Source: Roseivivax halodurans JCM 10272 (GTDB lineage Bacteria > Pseudomonadota > Alphaproteobacteria > Rhodobacterales > Rhodobacteraceae). From it: a DNA stretch of 64,000 bases. The DNA lies in assembly GCF_000521785.1 (NCBI RefSeq), contig NZ_JALZ01000001.1:1-64000 (forward strand), written 5' to 3'. The notes under the pieces were generated by a model. It was given only the letters and a program-made list of their open reading frames with translations, did no database searches and was not told the DNA's origin. Below, in pieces: positions 55,147 through 62,134 of this stretch; within the stretch, counting starts at the first letter, position 1; each line of letters starts with the position of its first letter. Made by a program: the position numbers and the translations under genes.

Positions 55147-55883
55147 ACCACCGGCTGATCCCCCTTATCGCCGCGGCTGCCCTCGCAGGATGCGGCGCGC
55201 CGGCCTTCAACCGCGACCCTGTGATCAGCGAGGTCGGAAGTGGCGCGGGAGCGCCCTCGCGCGTGCAGGTGCCGATGCCGCCGCCCGAGGTCGAGGGCGC
55301 ACCCGTCCGCGCCGAACGCGCCTCGCTCTGGGGCAATTCCACCGGCGGTTTCTTTGCCGATACCCGCGCCGAGAAGGTCGGGGACCTCCTGACGATCGTG
55401 ATCGACATCGAGGACCAGGCCCGGCTCCGGAACGAGACCTCGCGCTCGCGCGAAGGCAAGGCGAGCCTCGGAACGCCGACCTTCTTCGGCTACGGCGACA
55501 AGCTCAACAAGGTTCTTCCGGGGGTCTCCAAGGACGATATCGGCGCCGATCTCGTGGGCGTCGCAAGCGGGCAATCGGCGAACGGTGCCGGGTCGATCGA
55601 CCGCGACGAGTCCATCTCGGTCCGGATGGCCGCGCTTGTCACGCAGAAGCTGCCGAACGGGAACCTCGTCGTCTCGGGGCGGCAGGAGGTCAAGGTGAAC
55701 CAGGAACTGCGCGATCTGCGGGTCGCCGGGATCATCCGTCCCGAGGACATCCAGCGCGACAATTCCATCGCCTATGACAAGATCGCCGAGGCGCGGATCA
55801 GCTATGGCGGCCGCGGGCAGATCTCGCGCCAGCAGACACGCACCTATGGCGAAGACGCACTCGATGTGATCCTGCCTTACTGA
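55143..55883 (+). CDS. flgH: Flagellar L-ring lipoprotein FlgH
   Basis: The protein has 246 residues. The lipobox is LAGC with Cys17. The family motifs SLWGNSTGGFFADTRAEKVGDLLTIVI and SIAYDKIAEARISYGGRGQISRQQ are present. It forms the L-ring in the outer membrane. The stop codon lies in the stem of a hairpin carrying the flagellin-leader complement. Confidence 0.94.
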   Translation: MNHRLIPLIAAAALAGCGAPAFNRDPVISEVGSGAGAPSRVQVPMPPPEVEGAPVRAERASLWGNSTGGFFADTRAEKVGDLLTIVIDIEDQARLRNETSRSREGKASLGTPTFFGYGDKLNKVLPGVSKDDIGADLVGVASGQSANGAGSIDRDESISVRMAALVTQKLPNGNLVVSGRQEVKVNQELRDLRVAGIIRPEDIQRDNSIAYDKIAEARISYGGRGQISRQQTRTYGEDALDVILPY

Positions 55884-55921
55884 TTGCGTCGTTCTGACAG
55901 AGAGTTGCCGCAATCGGTTTT
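55879..55921 (+). promoter_or_regulatory. flgH 3' hairpin presenting a 15-nt complement of flagellin leaders
   Basis: ACTGATTGC (55879-55887) pairs with GCAATCGGT (55910-55918), one G-U pair, closing a 22-nt loop, and TTT follows. The loop and adjacent stem base contain CGTCGTTCTGAC (55887-55898), which is the exact complement of the element in both flagellin transcripts. For flagellin 2 the match is 15 bases (55886-55900); for flagellin 1 it is 12 bases plus GAGAG after one mismatch. It could be a terminator-like 3' end acting on flagellin mRNA, or simply a shared protein-binding site. Confidence 0.5.
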
Positions 55922-55994
55922 AAGTTGAAACGATGAGCCCGGGGACATCTCCCGGGCGCATCGCCGTTCGGCGCATGATCTCTCGGGGGCCTCG

Positions 55995-56531
55995 ATGAAG
56001 ACGACCATCCTGTTTTCGGCTCTTCCGGTGCTGTCGGTCCTGGCCGGGCTCGGATCGGGATTTGTCTTTGCAGACGAAGCCACCCCAGCCGTCCAACCCG
56101 CGCCGGCCTCGACGTCCCCTTCCGCCACCGAGCCAATGTCTCGGCGCGCGTCCAACGACACGTCCGAAAAGGCTGATCTCGACCTGGCGCGCGATGCCGA
56201 AAAGCCGGGGGCCCGCGTGGTCCAGCTCGGCCGTATCACGGTGCCGATTCAGAAGGCTCGCACCGTCTCTTACGTGGCCGCCGATCTGGGAGTCGCCATG
56301 CAGGATGCGGCGCTGGCAGAAGCATTTCGCGAACCGCAGGCCGGTCTGCGCCTGCGCAGCGCTGTCCTTGCCGCGCTGGTCGAGGCAACCGCGCTTCCGA
56401 TCATGCAGGGGGCCGACATCGATACCGAGGCGCTGTCGGGGCATCTTGAGCGACAGATCATAAAGGACTTTGAGGGCGTCGAGGACGTTCTCTTCCTGTC
56501 ATTCCAAAAGTCCGACGTACCACGCGCCTGA
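55995..56531 (+). CDS. FliL-like exported protein (second fliL-type gene, tentative)
   Basis: The protein has 178 residues with a signal or anchor (TILFSALPVLSVLAGLGSGFVFA), a Pro/Ala/Ser linker and a domain starting VVQLGRITVPIQKARTVSYVAADLGVAM and ending in the DFEGVEDVLFLSFQKSDVPR tail. Layout resembles FliL-family proteins, and rhodobacterial flagellar loci often have such a gene after flgH. The match is weaker than for the fliL at 35023-35562. It is convergent with flgD. Confidence 0.5.
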   Translation: MKTTILFSALPVLSVLAGLGSGFVFADEATPAVQPAPASTSPSATEPMSRRASNDTSEKADLDLARDAEKPGARVVQLGRITVPIQKARTVSYVAADLGVAMQDAALAEAFREPQAGLRLRSAVLAALVEATALPIMQGADIDTEALSGHLERQIIKDFEGVEDVLFLSFQKSDVPRA

Positions 56532-56595
56532 GACCTTTCAGATAGCCTCGACCCGCGGGAGCTGATCAACCGTTGCCTCGCGACCGGGCAGGATC

Positions 56596-57270
56596 CTATC
56601 GCAGCTCGACGACCTGCTCGGGGGAGATTTCCTGCCCCGTGGCCAGTTCCAGTCGCGTCTGGCCGTCCCGAAACAGGACGCTCTCGACGCGCGCCTCCGA
56701 GAAGGTCTTGAGCGTGATGGCCTCCCCCTCGGCATCGGTCGCGTCGATCTCGATCCGGTAGGTCCCTGCGGGCACCGGCAGCCCGTCGAGCGCGATGCCA
56801 TCCCACGCGACCTCGTGTTCGGTCGCAGCCTCGCGGGGCAGGTCGTCTATATGCGCGATGGCGGTGCCGTCCGGATGGCGGATCGTGGCCCGGACATTCG
56901 CCGCCTCACGATCGAGACGATAGGACAATGAGGCGCCGCCCTCTTCGGAAAGCACGATCTCCGAGGTCGGCACGCGCACATCGCGCCCGATCATGCCGGC
57001 GGTGCTGAGGCCACTCAGGGCGCTCAGGTTTCCGGATATCTGCTCGAGATTGGTATTCGTCCGCACGGCCTGTTCGACCTGGCTGAGCTGCGCGAGCTGG
57101 GAGACGAACGTGGTGGCGTCCATGGGCTCCAGCGGATCCTGGTTCGAGATCTGTGCCGTCAGGAGTTGAAGGAAGTTCTGGTAATCGGTCTCGATGGATG
57201 TGGCCTGGGCGGGCTTCGGGGCCTTTGCCGCACCGAGTGCGGCTGTGCCGGCGTTCGGATCGATGGTCAT
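56596..57270 (-). CDS. flgD: Flagellar hook assembly scaffold FlgD
   Basis: The protein has 224 residues. NFLQLLTAQISNQDPLEPMDATTFVSQLAQLSQVEQ is the diagnostic motif, followed by the beta-rich Tudor/FnIII-like C-terminal part. It caps the growing hook. It is the last gene of the sigma-fliK-flgD operon. Confidence 0.94.
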   Translation of the reverse strand: MTIDPNAGTAALGAAKAPKPAQATSIETDYQNFLQLLTAQISNQDPLEPMDATTFVSQLAQLSQVEQAVRTNTNLEQISGNLSALSGLSTAGMIGRDVRVPTSEIVLSEEGGASLSYRLDREAANVRATIRHPDGTAIAHIDDLPREAATEHEVAWDGIALDGLPVPAGTYRIEIDATDAEGEAITLKTFSEARVESVLFRDGQTRLELATGQEISPEQVVELR

Positions 57271-57292
57271 GCCGGAGGTCCTTCCCGGTTAG

Positions 57293-58609
57293 TCATGTCA
57301 GAATGTCGAGGCGACCCTCGACCGGTCGGGGACGGTAGGATGCGGGATCTGCGCTCGGGCCCTCTGCCGGCTCTTCCGCGGAAGGGCCGCGCTGCGCGTC
57401 GGGAGCAGGCCGGTCGCGACCGTCGCCCCCGAAAGTCTCGAAATCGAGCCCGGCGTCGCCGAGGGGCACGCCGCCCTCTCCGAGCGCGCTCAGAAGGCCT
57501 GCCCGATCGCCGCGCAGCATCGACAGGATGGCCGGATTCTCGGCACGCAAGACAATCCGCAACTGCCCCGCCTCGTCCGCGGAGAGGTCGATCTCTAGAG
57601 GACCGAGGCCCTCGGGCGTGAGTTCGATGCGGGTGCGTCCCGTCGTGACGCCGACGCGGCGGATCTGATCGAGCACGGGCGGCTCGGGCGGTGCCGGTGG
57701 AGCTGCGGGGGCCGGAACCGGAGCGGTGCCCGTGGGCGCAACCGGGGCGGCGGGCGCGGCCGGTGGCAGCGCCACGGGCGGACCCTGGGGCTCGGCCGGG
57801 CGCGCCGGGATGACCGTCACGGCCGGTGCGGCAGGACCGGGCGGCGTCGGCGCGATCCGAGGCTGATCCGGGGCGGAGGGCGCGCCGCGCAGACCGTCGT
57901 CCGCCGACCGCGCTTCGCCGCCCGCGGTCCCGGAACGAGTGTCTGCCAACCCTCGGGGCGGTGGACTGGTCTCGGGGCGCGGTGTTCGAGCGGAATTCGG
58001 AAGGGTGTCCGTTCGCTCCACATCCCCCCGGTGGCTCGCATGGCCGACCCCCCGCTTGGGGGCACTGACGCTTCCCTGCGGCGCGCCTGCAGGATGGAAA
58101 ACCAGACGGCCCGTTTCTGTGTCCTGTGACGTTCCGATCCCGAGGGCTGTCGCGACCTGCGCGAATGCAGAGTTCAGGGAGAGCAACGGAGTCGGGGCGC
58201 TCGGCCGACCCTCCGTCATCCCTCGAAAGAGGCGATTGGCGAGATCCGCCGAAGATCCGCCGCCGAGATGGTGCAGCATCGTGCCGCCTTGCTCGGCGTC
58301 GAAGGCAGCCAGATGCTCCGCGATCTTGCCAGCCATGGCCCGCTCGAGCCGCTCGAGACCGGCGGGGCTGAGGCCGGGAAGGGTGGCGAGATCATCCGCC
58401 ATTTCCGCGTGCAGCTCAGAAAGCAGCTCGGCGACATCGGAGGGCATGTCCAGCCCGGGTTTTGCCGATGGGTCCGCGGTTTGAGCAGTCCGGCCTGCGA
58501 TGCCGTCGCCCCGCATGGACAGAAACGCAGCGAAGCCGGCGCTGCGCGTCGGATCCGGCGGGGCGGTCCGTTGATCGGGAAGAGGTGTCTGGAGCGTCAG
58601 GATCTTCAC
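57293..58609 (-). CDS. fliK: Flagellar hook-length control protein FliK
   Basis: The protein has 438 residues. A long Ala/Pro-rich disordered middle region (about 170-330) precedes the conserved FliK C-terminal domain (GRTRIELTPEGLGPLEIDLSADEAGQLRIVLRAENPAILSML). It measures hook length and triggers the FlhB switch. It starts 6 bp after the sigma-factor gene and is co-transcribed. Confidence 0.9.
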   Translation of the reverse strand: MKILTLQTPLPDQRTAPPDPTRSAGFAAFLSMRGDGIAGRTAQTADPSAKPGLDMPSDVAELLSELHAEMADDLATLPGLSPAGLERLERAMAGKIAEHLAAFDAEQGGTMLHHLGGGSSADLANRLFRGMTEGRPSAPTPLLSLNSAFAQVATALGIGTSQDTETGRLVFHPAGAPQGSVSAPKRGVGHASHRGDVERTDTLPNSARTPRPETSPPPRGLADTRSGTAGGEARSADDGLRGAPSAPDQPRIAPTPPGPAAPAVTVIPARPAEPQGPPVALPPAAPAAPVAPTGTAPVPAPAAPPAPPEPPVLDQIRRVGVTTGRTRIELTPEGLGPLEIDLSADEAGQLRIVLRAENPAILSMLRGDRAGLLSALGEGGVPLGDAGLDFETFGGDGRDRPAPDAQRGPSAEEPAEGPSADPASYRPRPVEGRLDILT

Positions 58610-58615
58610 AACAGG

Positions 58616-59329
58616 TCAGCTCAGTTGGGCGACATTGAAGCCGCGCTCGAGGAGATGGCGCTGGAGCAATCCCATGGCGCGCGTCTCCACCTGGCGGATA
58701 CGCCCGGCGGAAATGCCGAGGGCTGCCGCCAGTTCGGCCGGGGAGGTCGGGGTTTCGTGAAGCCGCCGCGCACGGATGACCTTTTCCTCGAGCGGTGGAA
58801 GAGTGGCCAGCGCCTCGGTAAGAGCGTAGATCATGACATTCTCCGATGCCTGCAGGAGCATCCGCTCCTCGGGGCCCGCTTCCGCGTCCGGCAGATTACC
58901 CAGGATGTCGATGTCGTCCTCTTCGGGCGCGGCGTCGAGCGCGAGCTTGCCATGCACGATCGTCACCGCCTGAGACGTACTCGCTGCGCGCAGCGGAACG
59001 TCGACGACGCCGCGCACGTGGGGCAGGGCGTCGGTGATCTCGTTCCGCACCCACCAGACGGAATAGGTCGCAAAGCGTACGTCGCGGGTCCTGTCGAAGC
59101 GCTCCGCAGCCCGGACGAGGCCGATCATCCCCGCTGCCACGAGGTCTTCAAGATGGGTCGGGTTGTCCGTCCAGCGCCGGGCCACCGACCAGGCCAGTCG
59201 GGCATGCGACCGGATGAGGGTCTCGAGCGCGCGGCGATCTCCGTCCTCCTGCCAGCGCCGGATCGCGGATCTTTCCTCCTCGATGTCGAGCATCCGCGCG
59301 CTCAGGGCGGCGTCTCGCGACAGGCACAT
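58616..59329 (-). CDS. RpoH-like sigma-70 family factor of the flagellar locus
   Basis: The protein has 237 residues. Sigma region 2 is visible (LIRSHARLAWSVARRW ... LEDLVAAGMIGLVRAAERFD ... FATYSVWWVRNEI) and a region 4 helix-turn-helix near the end (TSPAELAAALGISAGRIRQVETRAMGLLQRHLL). Region 1.1 is absent. It looks closer to RpoH-type than FliA-type factors. It directs RNA polymerase, presumably to flagellar promoters, since it heads a fliK-flgD operon. A palindrome and a CtrA-like box lie just upstream. Confidence 0.85.
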   Translation of the reverse strand: MCLSRDAALSARMLDIEEERSAIRRWQEDGDRRALETLIRSHARLAWSVARRWTDNPTHLEDLVAAGMIGLVRAAERFDRTRDVRFATYSVWWVRNEITDALPHVRGVVDVPLRAASTSQAVTIVHGKLALDAAPEEDDIDILGNLPDAEAGPEERMLLQASENVMIYALTEALATLPPLEEKVIRARRLHETPTSPAELAAALGISAGRIRQVETRAMGLLQRHLLERGFNVAQLS

Positions 59330-59339
59330 GGGTCACGCC

Positions 59340-59363
59340 TTGTTCTTGTGTGTACAAGAACAA
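59340..59363. promoter_or_regulatory. Perfect 24-bp palindrome before the sigma-factor start
   Basis: TTGTTCTTGT (59340-59349) and ACAAGAACAA (59354-59363) are perfect arms around GTGT, only 10 bp upstream of the start codon at 59329. This is the most regular operator-like repeat in the window and overlaps the leader or ribosome-binding region. It also contains CAAGAACA, related to the octamer found elsewhere in the locus. Confidence 0.6.
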
Positions 59364-59399
59364 ATAAGCAAAAAGGCCGTCATCACAAAGAGGAATCTG

Positions 59400-59415
59400 G
59401 TTTACGGAAGGTTAA
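59400..59415 (-). promoter_or_regulatory. CtrA-like box upstream of the sigma-factor gene
   Basis: In gene direction it reads TTAACCTTCCGTAAAC (TTAA-N7-TAAAC), the closest of the set to the CtrA consensus. It lies 70 bp upstream of the start codon. Confidence 0.55.
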
Positions 59416-59448
59416 AGCGCAGAGATCGCGCCGAGTTACGCGGCAGAC

Positions 59449-60102
59449 CTAAGTCAGCCTCACGATCGGCATGGTCTTCACGCCCAATGTCCTTCTGGAT
59501 ATCCGGGCTGCTCCGACCTGCGCCGAGAGTGCGGCGCTCGGACCTGCGGTTGCCGCCGTTATACGGCCTCTTGCCGGTGCGAGAATGGACCAGCCGAAGA
59601 GTGCCTGAAGTTCTCTTGCGAAGGCTTTTCGAAAGGTCGGGATGTCCAGTCCAAGACGGCGCGGCAGATCGGTAACTGCCAGAGAATTGCATCGATCGGC
59701 CAGCGACTGGACAGCAGCGATCTCGTCGGACGAGTCACGCCACCCTCGTTCCGAGATCAGAACGGCAGCTTGCGCGAGGGCTCGGCCGACCGCGGAGGTA
59801 GGGACGGCGTTCGCCCCCCCTCGCCGTGTGAGCGCTTCCGGCAGAACGAAGACAAGGGATCGCTCGTCGACAAAGAGATCGAGCTCTTCGGCCAGAACAT
59901 CGGCCAGGGGCAAATCGGGCGCGATATGGCAATCGGCTGCGAAAACCGAAATTTCATCCAAGGGCGCGTCGGACCGCGTCAGGCAAATGGATGGGACTGG
60001 CAAGAAGCTTTGTATGAGGCTGCACAAGGCGTGGGGCTCGGCCGTCGACTGAGCTGTAATCTGACCGTCCCACATACCTTCGAGAATTCTTCCGAAGTGC
60101 AT
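59449..60102 (-). CDS. Uncharacterised flagellar-locus protein, 217 residues
   Basis: The product is soluble-looking with mixed helical content and no signal peptide. A segment near 165-190 (LPRRLGLDIPTFRKAFARELQALFGW) could form a helix-turn-helix reminiscent of AraC-type DNA-binding domains, but the match is weak. It lies directly upstream of the sigma-factor gene in the same direction, with about 120 bp between. I recognise no family. Coding status is supported by length and amino-acid composition, not by a strong ribosome site. Confidence 0.5.
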   Translation of the reverse strand: MHFGRILEGMWDGQITAQSTAEPHALCSLIQSFLPVPSICLTRSDAPLDEISVFAADCHIAPDLPLADVLAEELDLFVDERSLVFVLPEALTRRGGANAVPTSAVGRALAQAAVLISERGWRDSSDEIAAVQSLADRCNSLAVTDLPRRLGLDIPTFRKAFARELQALFGWSILAPARGRITAATAGPSAALSAQVGAARISRRTLGVKTMPIVRLT

Positions 60103-60506
60103 TCGTATGGTTCCAACTGCTCTTTAGGTTGTGATTTTTTGTTTATCAGCATGGACTTGCCCCCGGCTAGGCATTTTTCCGCGTATCTCCGGCCGTTTCG
60201 GAGATTGAGGCGGGAATAGGGCGAAGTGACGTTAACTAAATCGGTATATATCATGGAAATTGAGCAATAATCATTGAGCGGCTGTCGTTTTGCGCCCGCC
60301 TCGGCGGCAATTTTATGGCGAGACTTTCCGGTCGACGTCCCGACGTAAGTGTTGCCATTACGCTACTTACAAAAAACCTGATCACATACCGGGAACCGCC
60401 AAGTGATGCGAAGCGCGGGTGAACGCCCGTCCTCAATCCGCCCCTCTGAGGCGGATGAGCCGGATTTCCCCACCGTCCTCACGTGGCTCGTGGCGCCTGT
60501 TGAAGA
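60103..60506. other. AT-richer intergenic region
   Basis: This 404-bp region holds no supported gene. It contains ATCTCCG/CGGAGAT arms (about 60185-60205), GTTAAC near 60232, GTAAGT/ACTTAC arms (60345-60350/60365-60370), and a hairpin listed separately at 60436-60456. It probably includes the promoter of the minus-strand gene ending at 59449 and the 3' end of the motA transcript. Confidence 0.4.
60436..60456. terminator. Hairpin after the FliJ-like gene
   Basis: ATCCGCC (60436-60442) and GGCGGAT (60450-60456) form a 7-bp stem with a 7-nt loop about 50 bp after the last gene of the motA operon. It lacks a T-tract. Confidence 0.45.
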
Positions 60507-60929
60507 TCAATCAGTTCGCGGCTGTTTCGTAAGGTACGCGGACAGCAATTCGATCTCTGCCGCGCGTTCGCGCTCGGCGCCCGCCGCATCGATCCGATCG
60601 ATCAGATGCCGGTACGTTTCGGCTTCACGAAACTCGTCGGCGGCTTGCCGTGCGACCTCGTCGCACCGCACACGGGTGCGGGCGGCATCTTGAGCCAGGT
60701 GGTCAGCGTGCGCACTCACCGACCGTATCCATCCCGCAACGTAACGTGCCGCCGCAGCGTCGGGGAGGGCCGGGTAATCGACGAGCGAAGCGAGAACGTC
60801 GTCCCGCTCCGCAACCAGGCGCGCATGTTCCGCGTCGAGGGTAGCATGCTCCCGCGCCGCCGCCTTGGCGCGATCCCGCGCCAGTCTCTCGATCAGGGCG
60901 ATGGACCGTCTGCGTCGCGTATCCGTCAT
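60507..60929 (-). CDS. FliJ-like coiled-coil protein
   Basis: The protein has 140 residues, almost entirely helical and charged (ERLARDRAKAAAREHATLDAEHARLVAERDDVL ... RVRCDEVARQAADEFREAETYRHLI). FliJ is a 140-150-residue coiled-coil export chaperone and activator of FliI; sequence identity in the family is low, so size and locus carry the assignment. It overlaps the preceding small gene by 4 bp. Confidence 0.6.
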   Translation of the reverse strand: MTDTRRRRSIALIERLARDRAKAAAREHATLDAEHARLVAERDDVLASLVDYPALPDAAAARYVAGWIRSVSAHADHLAQDAARTRVRCDEVARQAADEFREAETYRHLIDRIDAAGAERERAAEIELLSAYLTKQPRTD

Positions 60930-61147
60930 TCGGCCTCCTTACCCCGACCGGGGATCATCCGGGTCAGACGCTCTCGCATCCGGTCCAGAATTTCTTCCGA
61001 AAGTCCGGTACTTGGGATCGGGGCGGGCACGGATTGGGGCTCGGGTTCGACGATGGTCGGGCGGTCGCGTCCGGCGCCATCTTCCGTTGCGCCATGGGCC
61101 GAGCTCGCAAGCAGGCTGGCTGCAAGTATCAGAGCGGAGGACCTCAT
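60926..61147 (-). CDS. Small exported protein between motA and the FliJ-like gene
   Basis: The protein has 73 residues. The ATG at 61147 overlaps the motA stop (ATGA), and gives a signal peptide (SSALILAASLLASSAHGA). The mature part is short and acidic with Pro-rich then helical segments (LSEEILDRMRERLTRMIPG). No family is recognised. Its tight coupling suggests a periplasmic role near the stator, which is inference. Confidence 0.55.
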   Translation of the reverse strand: MRSSALILAASLLASSAHGATEDGAGRDRPTIVEPEPQSVPAPIPSTGLSEEILDRMRERLTRMIPGRGKEAE

Positions 61148-62010
61148 GCGGCCGGCAATTCGCGTTGGGCGGCTTCGATCGACTGGAAGTTCGGTTGCTT
61201 GGCCGACGGCACGTTGCCCCGCCCGATCTCGACGCAGATGTTCGGGGGGTGGTTCGCCACCATGGCGATGAACACGTCCCGGATCACCTGGTAGAAGGCG
61301 TGGTCCTCCTCCTCGATCTGCTTGAGCCGGCCGGAGATGGGCTGCACGAGGCAATAGGCCAGAAAGACCCCGAGGAACGTGCCCACGAGCGCTCCGCCGA
61401 TCATCTTGCCCAGCACTTCGGGCGGTTGATCGATCGAGCTCATCGTCTTGATCACCCCGAGAACCGCCGCGACGATGCCGATCGCCGGCAGGCCATCCGC
61501 CATGGTCTGGATCGCCGAGGCGGGGACCAGGGATTCCTTGTGATGCTTCCGGATCTTTCGGTTTATGACCTCTTCGGTCTGAAACTTGTCGTCGAATTGC
61601 ATGGCAAGCATGCGAAAGCTGTCGGTGATCAGCTCGATGGCAAAGTGATCGCCGACGATCCTCGGATAGCGCTGGAAGATCTCACTGGTGTGCGGGGATT
61701 CGATATGCTCGTCGAGCGCGAGTATTCCTTTGGTACGGTAAAGGCGGGTCAGTTCGAACAGCAATTGCAGCAGATGCGTGTAATCGCTGGCCTGCCATTT
61801 CGGGCCCTTTATGGTCCGCAGAATGCCTCCGGCAGCGCCTTTCACGACCGGCAGGGAATTGGCGATCACGAAGGCCCCGAGCGCGCCCCCGCCGATCATC
61901 ATTCCCTCGTAAGGCAGGGCGTGGAGGACGATCTCCATGTTTCCGCCGGAGAGAATGAAGCCCCCGAAGATCAGTCCGAAGACCATGACCGTACCGATGA
62001 GCAATGTCAT
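61144..62010 (-). CDS. motA: Flagellar stator protein MotA
   Basis: The protein has 288 residues with four membrane helices. The DGLPAIGIVAAVLGVIKTM segment includes the conserved proline of the third helix, and the cytoplasmic loop has charged residues for FliG contact. It forms the proton channel with MotB. It is the first gene of a three-gene operon and is separated from motB by 1.9 kb in the opposite direction. Confidence 0.95.
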   Translation of the reverse strand: MTLLIGTVMVFGLIFGGFILSGGNMEIVLHALPYEGMMIGGGALGAFVIANSLPVVKGAAGGILRTIKGPKWQASDYTHLLQLLFELTRLYRTKGILALDEHIESPHTSEIFQRYPRIVGDHFAIELITDSFRMLAMQFDDKFQTEEVINRKIRKHHKESLVPASAIQTMADGLPAIGIVAAVLGVIKTMSSIDQPPEVLGKMIGGALVGTFLGVFLAYCLVQPISGRLKQIEEEDHAFYQVIRDVFIAMVANHPPNICVEIGRGNVPSAKQPNFQSIEAAQRELPAA

Positions 62011-62071
62011 CGTTTGCTCTCCTGATGGTTGGCCGGCACGCCGACAGTTCGCCTTGTTAAGTATGATTAGT

Positions 62072-62099
62072 TTGACAGATAGTCAAGAATAGGTATGGA
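62072..62099 (+). promoter_or_regulatory. Promoter-like element between motA and the unknown gene
   Basis: TTGACA (62072-62077), 16 bp, then TATGGA (62094-62099) fits a sigma-70-type promoter for the plus strand. CAAGAATA (62084-62091), the recurring octamer, lies in the spacer, where a bound regulator would interfere with or activate initiation. Confidence 0.45.
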
Positions 62100-62134
62100 T
62101 AGCTGGTGAAGTCATCGTCTTGCTGGAGCCACAA

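Noticed and set aside
60345-60376. GTAAGT/ACTTAC inverted repeat followed by AAAAAA
   Set aside because: As a terminator the T-tract would be on the wrong side of the stem; arms are only 6 bp.
60251-60436. Minus-strand 61-codon frame in the 60.1-60.5 kb gap
   Set aside because: No ribosome site and no protein-like pattern.
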